64,000 nucleotides of DNA from Mesostigma viride (Eukaryota > Streptophyta > Mesostigmatophyceae > Mesostigmatales > Mesostigmataceae), in contig RPFO01000156.1 of NCBI GenBank assembly GCA_009746045.1, positions 2,083,345 through 2,147,344 on the forward strand, written 5' to 3'. The position numbers and the translations under genes were made by a program. Below, piece by piece: positions 11,101-22,300 of the stretch (its first letter is position 1; every line of letters starts with the position of its first letter). A model generated the notes under the pieces. That model saw only the letters and a list, made by a program, of their open reading frames with translations, was not told the DNA's origin and did no database searches.

Positions 11101-14100
11101 CATTCACTCTATCATTGTTGTCTCCTTGATACCCTCGCTCCTCGCTCCCCAGCTCGCCTCTGCGTGACACAAGCCGACGCACCACATTGTTTACGGATGG
11201 CAGAACAACACGCGTGTGCATGCACCGCATGACACGAGCACACGCGCCCACCACAGGCATACCTGTAGCCCGCCAGCGATGCCATCCATACCAGCAGTAG
11301 TTAGTGAACCCTGAAATAAGTGCTAGTGCATACATTACTGATATTACTTCACTAGCGATGCCTATCCATACCCTGCTGGCTGCGGCTTCTGGCGCAGATC
11401 GCCTTCGGTGTACAGAGTCTTTAGCACACCGAGAGTTAGGGTTTAGGGTTTAGGGTTTAGGGTTTAGGGTTTACACAAATAGTGCACAATTAGTTATTGG
11501 TGATTATTAGCGCAGCAGCAAGCCCGCGACCTACCAGTACGCCGCCGGCCGCCGCTTCCAGCACAGTCTGCATTCGATACAACCAAGTCTTGGATACATA
11601 TGGCAGTAAATACAGATTTACTATCACTGCCGCCATCTACCAGTACCCCGCCAGCCACCGCTTCCATCTCCCATCCCACCCCGTATTCCACAATACGCTG
11701 CGCGAAATAGGATGCTAATTGTGCTGCAGCCAGCGCGGCCTACCAGTACCCCGCCGGCCGCCGCTTCCATCGCAGGCCCAGCGTCTGCGCCACGCTGGAG
11801 AACCCGCCCGCAAACTGGGCAGGGGGGGCGGGTGCATGGTGGGCGAACCATGAAGGCAAGAAATAAACAATGGATAAATAAATGAACGCAAATGAATGAT
11901 ACATATTAGTAGAACAAGTTATGCATGTTGCCAGTGCCAGCACACCATACGTGCTGGCAACGAGCAATGTAATGAGCATGGGTGCTACCGTGCATGGTAG
12001 GCAGGTCACACCACGGATGCCATCACATGATGCCACGGCCGCTGCATGATCCACACTGATTAGTACTACGGAAGTGCTAGTCTACTAAGCACGTTATTTC
12101 TTTAAGCGCGTCTCTCACCTCGGCCCAAGGCCTGAACAAAATGAACTTCTCCATCTCAGTGAAAATCAAGTCATTACCCCACACGATTCTCATCCTCACG
12201 ACCTCATCCCCACCGACATAACACTCAAGGAAAGCAAACAAGGTCCCTATCTCCCATCCCCATCCTACGTCCCACCGACATAACACTCAAGGAAAGCAAA
12301 CAAGGTCCCTATCTCGACAGCCATGCTAACATCAAGCATTCATATCAAATAGCTACAGCCCCACCGTATTTTGAACGGCTATTTATTAGAAATAGCTACA
12401 GCCCCACCCTATTTTGAACGGCTATTTATTAGAAATAGCTACAGCCCCACCGTATTTTGAACGGCTTTTTATTAGAAATAGCTACAGCCCCACCCTATTT
12501 TGAACGGCTATTTATTAGAAATAGCTACAGCCCACCCTATTTTGAACGGCTATTGATTAGAAATAGCTTCAGCCCCAAGTCCCAACACACCTTGATCATC
12601 TTAACCAGCTCGTATTTCCCGGCCGCCTGCAGCTCGGCCTCCGTGGGCATGAGCGGTGCCGCTTGCTGCGGGCGCCACCCTGGACGCTCCCTCACACCCG
12701 AGGCCCCCCGTGTGGCCCTGCCCCCATGCAGCTGGCCACCTGGCGTGCCACTCTCACGCCCCTCCCAGCCCAACCCACATCCGTACCTCCCGTCCCAGCC
12801 CATCTCGTGGCCCTCGCGTTCGTGTCTCTCCCCATTCTCTTGCCCGTCACGCTGCGAGCAGAAGGTCATCAGCTCCTCATTCAGCACCGTCATCGTCGCC
12901 TTCCAGTCCGCCATCTCCAGCAGGCCCTCGGGCGGCTGGTACAAAAATAAAAAACGATAAATATAAAAATAAAATTGATCGCGGAAGCATGCCACGACTG
13001 ACCCAGAGTTAGTGCCTTTCCGTCGGCCATCTCTCGTGGGCCCTCCCGCGGCTGTTGGTAGGGAAATCAGACTGCCAATAGACTAGAATAGATACGAGTG
13101 CTAGGTATAAGCCATCTCAAACAATTCACCTGGGCAACATCCCTCCTCCATATCTCAGAGACCCTCATTCGGCTGGCAATGATAAGAGAAAGGTGCTACC
13201 AAGAACCCTTCCACCATAAACCCTCCAAAAGAGAATCAATATCAATGTCGGTGTATAGCAGACCCTCTAAAGAAGGATGGGTTGATGAGCGCGCCATGAG
13301 CAAACCCTCTAACGGGTATCCGTGCCGAACAACAGTCATGTCTGACAGGCCCACCCATGGCTGCCAATAACGTTGATAGGGAAGACTAGGAGAAGAATAC
13401 ACACAAACAGAAGCATACTAGAGGAATAGAGGAGGTTAGAAGAAGAATACACACAAACAGAAGCATACTAGAGGAATAGGGGAGGTTAGAAGAAGAATAG
13501 AGGAGACCACCGCCAGAGCCTAGAAAGGAAGACTCGGAGAAGTAGAGAAGAACAGAAGAAGCACAGAGGAGGCACGGAAGATGAACTCGCAGACGAGCAA
13601 GGGAGCCCTCTAACAGCTGCAAGTACCAAACAAACGGCCACCTCTAACACCCGCTGCACTCTTATGGACGGCCATCTCTCTCACCCACCGCACCCAATGA
13701 ACCACTCACCAAGATGTGCAGGCATCGGGCTGATACGTCCACCAAAGGGACAATATCCGCGACCAGGGGCACCAGAATTGTCCGATCCAAGCAGGACGCC
13801 AGACCATGGGGCTCCATCACCCCATGCCCCTGCCCCTGCCCCTGCCCCACGGTGCCCACGGCATCCCCCCCCATGCCCTCCTCCGCCCTCGCCCCGCCAT
13901 TCCCCTGTGCCCCCACGTGCGGTGGCGGTTGCCCCCCCGGCCGGCTTCCCCTGCCGCGTGTGGTAGAGGCCAACGCGGATGCCGAAGGCTTCCTCTCGGT
14001 CCCTGGGAGCGCCCCCTGGGAGTGTGACAGCTGCCCTCCCGGGACCGTTGTCCCTCCCTGCTGGACCGGGAGCCCCTGCCGCCCGCCCCCGCTCGCGACA

Positions 14101-14897
14101 AGGGGATTGCCTTGCCAGCCCGACGCGTGGATCCCCAGCAGGCACACCTCGACCAATGGCGACGCGCCCTCGATGTCGACTATATCGATCACTGTACCGA
14201 TCTCCTCGCCGCTGCTCTGGAGGATCACACGCCAGCCCCGTAGGGACTCGGGGGGGGTGTCGGGCGGCAGGATTAGGGGCTGGGCAGGGGGAGGGAGTGG
14301 CTGGGCATCGGAAACGGGAGGCTGGCCGTCCGAAACGGGAGGCTCGGCGAGGAAATCCTCATCGACAAGTGATGAGGATGATGATGATGTTGAGGAGTAG
14401 TAGGCATAGGAAACATCAGACGCGGTGCTGGGTATGGCGCCCGATTTGGTGGTGGACCGATGGCGAGAGGAGGGAGCCTCCGCGGCGCCAGAAGTGCCGG
14501 TGGAGCGATGGCGAGAAGGAGGGGCATCCGCGGCGGAATCGTTGACGGCTCCAGAAGTGGCGGTGGATCGGTGGCAGCTGTGCGCGCTCACCGCTGTGCT
14601 GGCGCGGTTGCGAGTGCTGACTTGCTGTGTCAAAGGCTGGAAAGGTGAGCAATCGGAAGCGATTGCGGGGTGAGAGGTGATCCCGATACGGACGAACTGG
14701 GAGTCATCGTGGCCGCCACCAGGTCCAGAAATGAGGAAGCTTTTTGAATATTCGGCCAATGCTTTGTGGTTTGGCTTATTTAGTTTCTTGCTTGTAGTGC
14801 CTTTTGACTTGGTGGGCCAGGCCGCAATATTGTAAGCGCAATGGCAGCGTGACGCCATGGCCCCTGAGCGAGTACCGGCGCCCAGGCACCTGGGCAC
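5104..14897 (-). CDS. Plastid RimM-like PRC-barrel / WW-like / FLO6-PTST-type repeat fusion, 9 exons
   Basis: Exons on the minus strand: 14897-13710, 12935-12591, 11814-11744, 10928-10849, 10538-10102, 8921-8794, 7486-7357, 6477-6304, 5229-5104. They total 2679 nt (892 aa plus stop) with continuous phase. Residues 1-60 look like a plastid transit peptide (a second Met is at residue 14), followed by a Ser/Pro-rich linker. Residues 220-402 carry a RimM-type PRC barrel: GWRVILQSSGEEIGTVIDIV, then a Gly-rich insertion of about 110 residues, then ILVPLVADIVPLVDV and, across the first intron, PPEGLLEM. Four helical repeats follow with the pattern (M/F)PT..EL..AGR.DL..AI..GG...VA..LG: LMPTEAEL with FAGGFSSVAQTLGL; LPTRACIQSAGRFDL with INAHGGYHAV; FPTVAELIEHDRGEL; MPTQSELVEAGRSDL with LHGHAKLANMLGL. 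A WW-like stretch (PTGEKYFFNTATLTFAW) lies at about residues 589-619. The PRC barrel suggests small-subunit maturation; the repeats resemble FLO6/PTST2 starch proteins. Combining the two roles is inference. Confidence 0.8.
5840..6245 (-). repeat. Three decayed copies of the 3' end of exon 8 of the RimM fusion
   Basis: The true exon end (6304-6340) encodes DLRYAVK and is followed by a GTAGGC donor. Copies at about 6218-6245 (would read DLHDAVK), 6050-6075 and 5845-5870 lie downstream in the same intron, each 20-30 bp long. They are not part of the supported reading frame. Confidence 0.7.
7973..8031. repeat. G-rich tract
   Basis: Nearly pure G runs with A interruptions (GGGGGAGGGG pattern), inside an intron of the minus-strand gene. 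On the sense strand it is a C-rich pyrimidine tract. It could form G-quadruplexes on the plus strand. Confidence 0.8.
8436..8735 (-). repeat. Five tandem copies of the 3' end of exon 6 of the RimM fusion
   Basis: The true exon end at 8794-8826 (GTGGCGGATGTGATGAAGG on the minus strand) is followed by a GTAAGA donor. Related 30-35 bp segments recur at about 8440, 8512, 8573, 8636 and 8695, spaced roughly 60-70 bp, separated by similar linkers (ATCACACATCACGATAAC in two of them). Most have lost the GT or the donor consensus. Confidence 0.8.
9551..10060. repeat. 57-bp minisatellite in an intron of the RimM fusion
   Basis: At least seven regularly spaced units with anchors GGCCGTACATGCTGG near 9624, 9681, 9738, 9795, 9852, 9909, 9966 and 10023, exactly 57 bp apart. 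A more divergent unit lies near 9551. It is located between exons 5 and 6. Confidence 0.92.
10580..10800. repeat. 45-bp tandem repeat
   Basis: About five units with the core GTGCAAAGGGAGATGTGTAAG, in the intron between exons 4 and 5 of the RimM fusion. The period is a multiple of three, so a long spurious open frame with a 15-residue repeat appears on the minus strand. Confidence 0.9.
11434..11474. repeat. Interstitial telomere-like (TTTAGGG)n
   Basis: About five tandem TTTAGGG units in an intron between exons 3 and 4 of the RimM fusion. The unit matches the Arabidopsis-type telomere. It is internal, with coding exons on both sides, so it is not a chromosome end. Confidence 0.92.
11527..11672 (-). 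repeat. Two copies of the 3' end of exon 3 of the RimM fusion
   Basis: The true exon end (11744-11775) encodes KRRPAGYW and splits the Trp codon at a GTAGGC donor. Copies at about 11636-11668 and 11527-11560 retain the GGCGGGGTACTG-type end and a GTAG donor, so they could act as cryptic donors. Confidence 0.75.
12210..12310. repeat. Direct duplication of about 50 bp
   Basis: Two adjacent copies of a segment with the core CCACCGACATAACACTCAAG, in the intron upstream of exon 3 of the minus-strand gene. Confidence 0.8.
12345..12575. repeat. 43-bp tandem repeat directly beyond exon 2 of the RimM fusion
   Basis: About five units with the core AATAGCTACAGCCCCACC and TATTTTGAACGGC. It starts within about 20 bp of the exon 2 donor at 12591 on the intron side. 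Confidence 0.92.
13390..13500. repeat. Direct duplication of about 50 bp
   Basis: Two adjacent copies of an AGAAGAATACACACAAACAG-type segment, in the first intron of the minus-strand gene. Confidence 0.8.
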
Positions 14898-16356
14898 TTA
14901 GCTCCGCACGTAGTTGATTGGAAAGTAGTTCAGTGACCTTACGATGACAGGATATCAAACGGATTGGTGGGACCGTTTATCTGAGTGCCCGCACTCCAGC
15001 TGTTTGCCTTGCATTTTCAATGATTTTATTCGTCGCTGCATGGGCGGCACAAGCAGGACGGGCACGCGAAGCGCAACCGGTTTAACTGTCAACACAAGCT
15101 CCCGCCCAGGGCACGTTGCTGTCATCTGCAGCAAACCCGTGGTGGATGATGGACATGTGACTCGCACGAGAGCAGCAAGCGCATTGATAGCTGGTAATAT
15201 ACTGTTCGACAGGTAAGCTGCTTGCATGTGCACTCCTAACAGTACGAATGAACATGTGGAACGTTTCCAACGAGTTTACTATGTGGCATTCTGGTTATGG
15301 GTTCGCCATCGGCGCGGTATGACTGAAAAGAAGCGCAAACATAAGAAATTATATATGGAACGACAGCTATCGCCCTATCCGAGTACATCAACTCAGAAAC
15401 TGTGCCAATTGGAAAGTATCGAAACTTGAGGTCATACCTGCAGACACGAGCAAGCACGTTACTGCTGTTATTTCCTCGAAGCGTCATCCCGCAGCTCCCT
15501 GGGCAATCACGTCTGATGATCACGCCCTCCTGGATATATAAATTCAATTTCAAATACATAATTGAAGTTTTTTAGTATCTCTTGTTGTCGCCTCACCATG
15601 GCTCATTTCCCCCCTCAGGTTCTTGCGAGTTAACGTTGATGTCAGCAATCGTTGCGGCTGCTGCATGGATTTCCCAAGTAATTGCCCCTTTTCTGTCCTT
15701 GCAAAGATATCTCGGATGATTCTTCGATTGATTTGCTGATGCCTGGTACGTACAAGTGGCGCGTAACTCGCATCTTGATGTTGTTCTTGTTGCCGCCCAC
15801 GCCGCACATTAGCATTGGGCAGCAGAGATTTGGAAATGCGGGCTTGAATACGAGCGCGCTACAGTAGCGAATGCTAAAAAGTTACTAAAAAAGAAACTCA
15901 GAATCCTCCGTGAAACATTCCGCTGCGCCCAGGTTACTGAAGTTCCCGGTGCAGGCAGGGTGCAGGGGGGTAAATTTGGCGAGCCGAAGCGGGGACAAAG
16001 ACGGCGCGCCGCCGCTGGATGTTGAGTTGAGTTTATTCCCGCGCCGCTCATGGATGTGCGCAGTCCTGCGCAGTCCCACGGCAATACATCGGCGAGTCCT
16101 ACGGCATGATACTGTACGGATACGGGCATGAGCGGAAGCTGGTCCCGGCTACGGCGCCGGTGCGCGGTGGCGAAGGCGGTCGACAGCACACGGCCACGGT
16201 GCTGAGCTTGCATGGCATGCCAGTTAAACACGGGCGGCGAGGCAGTGGGCGCACACACGCAGCAGTCGGGCAGGAAAATAGGTGGCCCGTGCACTATATT
16301 TTAACGTCCGCAGCTATGTCCATGGCCGTGTAGTGGTGTAGAACGCCGTCGTTAAG
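14898..16356. promoter_or_regulatory. Divergent intergenic region between the RimM fusion and WDR43
   Basis: 1459 bp between two head-to-head starts. Open frames here (for example the minus-strand frame at 15809-16294) show no recognisable domain or splice continuity, and I do not call them genes. It probably holds both 5' UTRs and promoters. No specific element is assigned. Confidence 0.4.
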
Positions 16357-19300
16357 ATGGAGGTTTCTGTTTTGAAGGGAGTTTTATCTAGTTTTAATGA
16401 AACAGGGTCGCTGTTCGCCCTCTCGACTGGTGATGGACGGGTGAAGGTACGTAGTGTCGATCAGGCGTTGATGCTGTCACCAATATTTGCTCACTTGGTC
16501 TGTTTGCTACTAGAAGTTGCAGTTACCCCTTCCGCCTGCTCTACTTTGTTCATGGCGCCTATCTTTTATTAGGGTATGTTCGACGCCGAGGCAACGATTT
16601 GCCAAGAGGCGGTAGCATTGCATTGCGCGTCGTTAACTAACGTGGTGACCGTAGATGCCCTGCATGGGTTGCATACGGTCGTCAAGTATCACATAGCAAT
16701 CCTGCAGCTGTAATTGTTGACCTTGGCGATTTGGGGGCGACGGGAATGGTGTACTCGATGAATGTCAGCTGTTGCTATAAGTGTGCACCCGCCAGTTTAG
16801 TGTACATGCGCAATGCTATCTGTCGATGACAGGGGCGCTTGGTCGTTGGGGTTGAATACATCTTAGACAATGCGCTTGAGCGCTGTGGTCACTGATGGCA
16901 ACCTTACGACCGTATTGTTTGCTTTTTTGCAAATTGCCCCGCGCGCCCATTCCAGGTATTCAATGTGTCTTCCGGGCAGCTGAAATGTCAGTTCGACGGA
17001 GGCGCGGCGCCTGCGGATGGCGCCGCCATGGATGACGACAAGGGTCATCTGGATGTGCAGTACACATGCATGACATGGGCGGTGGCAGCGTCCCAAGCAA
17101 AGAGAAAGGTTAGACACCGCCATTCCTTTTTTTGTGTGTGTTATAAATTGCTTGGATTGTCTTCTTCCGTTCTAATTATGCACCCATATACTGCTCCCAC
17201 ACTTCCCTCTTTATTCTGTGATGGTCGATTATGCTGGTTGTAGTTTGAAGCAACATGTAAGTTTCTGTCCAATCACAGGCCTCGTTGGCCGGGTTGCTGG
17301 TTTGGCTTGCTGCACAGCCCCCTCCGACTTCATAGCACACGCACGTGATTTATTTATGGCACACGCACGTGATTTATTTATAGCACACGCACCTTTACGT
17401 GTCCTACTGGCCTCTGGGCCAGCGCGCAAGGAGATGTACCAGGGGACTTTTGCTTAGGCAACTGCGGTAGTAGTACTCGTGGGATAATTGTGTTGTAATA
17501 ACACAATGTCGCACAAGCTTGTTGCTTATTAGTCACACTTGTGTTCGCACTAGTGTGATGGCCACCCTGGCTGCTTCTTGTAAAACGATATCGTGGCCAC
17601 ACCATGTGAAACAAATGCCCAATTTTGGCCAAATAACCCATTGACCCCTTGACCTAATCACCCAATACGGACGACGTAGTAACCCAATATCCATGACCTG
17701 ATATCCCAATAGTCATCACCTAATAACTTAATATCCATGACCTAACAATCCAATAATCATGACACAACGTCATGCATGGTTTGCGCGCAGGTGGCGGACA
17801 AGTCCCTGGCCCTCATCCTGGGCATGGCGTCGGGGGAGGTTGCCGCGTGGGACACGCAGGTGGACGAGATCTCCTGGAGGGAGGTGGCCAGCCAGACAGG
17901 GTACGTGATGACCCTTGCCAGGCAGGGCGCGTGTAATGGTCCCGTTTAGTAGTTTGCCATGATCAAATCCTAGTCTATTCAGGTAAGAAACAGTACACAC
18001 CTACCTATTTGTTATCCTTGGGGCGTGTAATGGTCCCGTTTAGTAGTTTGCCATGATCAAATCCTAGTCTATTCAGGTAAATACAGTACACACCTACCTA
18101 TATGTTATCCTTGGGGCGTGTAATGGTCCCGTTTAGTAGTTTGCCATGATCAAATCCTAGTCTATTCAGGTAAGAAACAGCACACACCTACCTATTTGTT
18201 ATCCTTGTGGCAATGAATGTGTTATCTACCTCGTGGTACTGTTTGAACACCGCCTGTTTGAATACACTAGACACGGACTACGTCACCAGCCCCCACATGG
18301 CCATAGACTTACATCGCCAACTCCATTCCTCTGCGACATGGATATTGACATGGGTGCCAGTGAGCAGTGGTGTCATGGAAAGACTGTGTGTGCGACAACG
18401 GCGCCGTGGAAAGGCTCATTGGCCCCTTACATAAGACCCGAAACCACTGAATGTGAGTTGTTTACTTACCCCGTCCCCCCCCTTTGCCAATAGTCGGGCT
18501 CCCCTCCTTCCTTCCATCCGCATCCGCCTCCTACCCATCCTCTAGCTTATCCTCCACCCTTTCTCAGCTGCTCGCCCACCTGATCACAATGCCTCTTTGT
18601 CCACCACCACCTGCCGCTTCCCCCCCCCCCCCTTGCGTCCCCCACTGGCCGTGCTTCCCTTCACCCACCCACACCATCGCCCACTGGCCGCTACTCTAAG
18701 GGTCACCCCGTTGCCGTAGCTTTTGTCCCTGCTACCTATTGCCCTCGCTATTGCCCCTGACCACCCTCCTGCTTCCGCTCGCTGCCAGTGATGTCACCGC
18801 TGCTTCCAATCTCACCCCCATGCCCCTTCGCTTCCCCTTGTCCACCCACCTTTGCGTATCCCTCCCCCCCCCCCCTTGCTGCCTTCCCCCCCCCGGTCTG
18901 CCAGCGCCGTCACTGCGCTGGTCTCGTCCGCACGCTCCGCATCAGTGTTCAGTGGGGACGGCGGCGGTGACGTGTGCGAGTGGGCGGCGGCGACAGGCCA
19001 GCGGCTGCGGAGCTTCTCGGCGGGGAAGCACGCAATTTCAGGGCTCGCGCTCTCCCGTGGTATGTGCCTGTTGAATGTTATATATATTTACTATAGAAAT
19101 ATATATACTACATAGATATGTATACCTACCATATATACTAGTATCTCTCTAGGTTGTCTTCTTGATACTAGTATAGTAGCAGTATATATTATTATGTAGC
19201 AGTATATATTACTATATATAGCAGTATATATTGTAGTATAGAGTAGCATATATATATATCAATCTCCACTCAACCGTCATCGCGCAAGAATGGCTCCCCG

Positions 19301-22300
19301 AGACCTCGCATCGCTCCTATCACTCAATAGGGATTATACATGTATAGCGCGTCCTGCGGTCTTAGACACTATCATCGTGTGGCTGCTTGGCCTTGCTCAC
19401 CCGCGATATATGCGCTCCGTCCCAGATGAAGACGCTGCTTTCTCATTCATTCATATCCGTAGGAGGGCAGCGGGTGAGCATGGTTGCAAACCCTAAGCCC
19501 TAAACATGGGCAGTGGGGGCTCGGGCCGCACCGATCCGCGATTATGTGTGTTTAGGGCATTCATTTGGGAGGCAGGTGGGCCCGGCTCACCTGGCAAATT
19601 GCTGGTAAGGCCCATGTTGGCTCCCAGCCAAATGAATTGATGGTTCACGGCGCTGGGGTGCTATGCACAGACGGAATGGGACGGGGGGTTGCCCCAATGG
19701 ATGGGGTGTGGACCCCCTGATCGGTTTCGCGCCGTCGCATATTCCGCGCTGTGGCATAAATATAGTGGCATCGTTTTCCCTGCATGGTTGTTCTGTGTAC
19801 CTTTGGCCCGCATGGCGGCTGCGTCCCTCACCTCCTGATGTGTGCCGCATACACCCCTCGCATTGTTAATTTTACTAAATAATTATGAGGCTGGGCGTCG
19901 ACCACCTGCAAACGATACCTAAAACAAAAGATTTTCAATTACTTAATTCCCAAGTGTACTCCCCTGTTGGTTTTCTAGCTACCAAACAAACAATGTGTAA
20001 ATAACAATTCTTTGACTGCCAAAAGCGCTTCTTTCGCAGTAAAAAACAAAGAAAGTTACATCTCTGGCTGACAAAGGTGCTTTTGCTGGCGGTAACAGCA
20101 GTCCACCCGGCTGGGTTATACCAAACAAATCAAGAATGATTAAATTGTGCAGCCAGTTCAACGGTTGTTCGTCAACCAAACTAGCTAACTAATGATTAAA
20201 TAATTGGACGGGCACAGTTGCACTTGCAACCAATCAAACGCTATTGTCTGATTCCGAAGAGCCTTTTGGCTCAACCGAATCAAAATTAACAATGCTGAGG
20301 GTGTATGTGTAAGCCCATATTTGTAATATATTCGCATGTGTATTCTTTTTTCCGTCAACCGTCACGCTGCGTCCCGCGCCTCCTCATGTGCGCCTCATGT
20401 GTCACATATTTGCATTTGTAACGTGTTAATGTCTTTTCTTCCCCGTCAACCATGATGCTGTGTTCAGTGGCTTGTGGGTTATCTAAAAACAGTTCAACTC
20501 ATCCTATTTTGTCACTTATTATTCTGTCTTCGTCTCTTCATGGTGTGTGCATGCCCCGCACTCACCCCCTGTCGCGTCATCTTACTAATTTACTATCGCC
20601 ACGTCCTTGTCTTTGGTCTATTGTCACCGCGTGACCAGTGGGCGGTGCCGGCGCGGGTGGCTCAGATGGCCTGCTGGTCGCCGGCACAGGGATCGCGCTC
20701 TACGACCTGGCCAGCGAGAAGCGCGTCTGCAAGTTCACGGGGCACACGGTGAGGGGGTTGCTCATGGCTTTTCCCCTTTTGAAGCACTGATAGAGACTCT
20801 GATAACAAAATCGATGTTGCAGCATTGGCACGTTCACGGGGCACATGGTGAGGGATGTTACCCATGGCTGTAGGTGGCACTGATGATGGTCTCCCATGAC
20901 TTGGCAGCAGTAGTTGTGGATACGTTGGAAGCAACAGGTTCGGATATGTTGGCAGCAATAGCTATTACACCTGCAAGGCCTTTCAGAACGATGGTAGTGA
21001 TCGTCGCTTGTGTCGCATCGTGATCGCAGGCATGAGCACGCCATGCTCGTTCGCTCAACTTCACCTAGCTTGGTTCGCGCGAAATGAATCAAGCCTTGGG
21101 CTTCCGAAACTCCCTCCAGTTCTTCCCATCTGTCGGATCACCATGCCCGGTGATCCGACAGCTTGCACATACACACACCGGTCTCCCCACCATGCTAACG
21201 CCGCCACCATTGGCCAGCTCAAACAACTTCTAACAACTCCCCCCCGTCATCGACCAACCATTCCCTCGCCACCCATGTGACATCAAACCCGGGATCCAAA
21301 CACGTCGCACCCAACAGCTGCCCGTTGTTGGGCTTGCCTGCGCCCCAGGGGCCCCCTTTGCCGTCTCCGTCGCCGAGGGAGAGCGACAAGCCGCCGTGTG
21401 GGACACCGCCGCTGCCCAAGCCGAGGCAGCCGAGGATGCCGACGCCGAGGGGCAAGCCGCCAAGCCAGGCGCCAGCGGCAAGAAAGCCGGCGCCAAGGTC
21501 AAGAGCAAGAAGAAGAAGGCAGAGGCGGCGGCAGTGCTGTCGTTGACGGATGCAGCGGTGGCAGTCGCGGTGGGCCCTGCGGTGACAGGTGGCGGTTTTA
21601 CGGTGACGGCGCTCTCGGAGCGCGGCGAGGCGTTTGTGTGGCGTTGCGATGAGAATGGGGTGGCCGAGCGGGCGGACGCACCATGCACGATCCGGTGAGG
21701 GCGCCTGTGGGTTCTTTATGTGTTGTGGTTAACTAGTTGTTATGGTCATCTATGTGTTGTGGTTTTCAATGTGTTGTGGTTATGTATTTATTGTGATTTT
21801 CGATGACTGTGTGGGGTGCATCGTCCGCCCTGTACGACTGGGTGGGATTGGTGGTATATTCCCTGTTGTTGTTGCTCAATACCAGAAGCCATTTCGGTTC
21901 ATTTGTAGTGGCTATAAGTGCCTAGTCGTTTGCTAGAGTCTATCTGGGTACCAGCAACGTAAGTCTTATAATAATAATAATTTAGGATTGGCCTTGCGAA
22001 GCTTTGTAGTCCCTCTTTTATTAGCCTCTTCAAATATAGATTGCCTTGCGATGCGGTCGTTTTCCCTCATCTATTAGGCTCTTGAAATAGGGATTGCCCT
22101 GCGAACTTGTTGCCGCCGTCTTCTTCCCTTGCGTGTCAGCCCTTGGAAGGAAATACGGGGGATGCACGTTCCCTGAACATCCGACACATGTATACATCTT
22201 TCAGGGTAGATGAGCGAAACAACCTATTGAAGTCTATCACTTGCTAGTCCCCTTCGTGTGATGACTTTTTTGGGTGCCTGTCCATATCTCACATGTCTTG

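Noticed and set aside
11434..11474. Chromosome end (telomere)
   Set aside because: Only about five units, and the flanking exons of one gene lie on both sides.
13662..14545. Plus-strand Pro/Arg-rich frames opposite the PRC-barrel exon
   Set aside because: Shadows of minus-strand coding sequence; the minus frame has a recognisable RimM barrel that continues across an intron.
15809..16294. Minus-strand frame of 161 codons in the RimM/WDR43 spacer
   Set aside because: No domain, no splice continuity, and it lies in the divergent promoter region.
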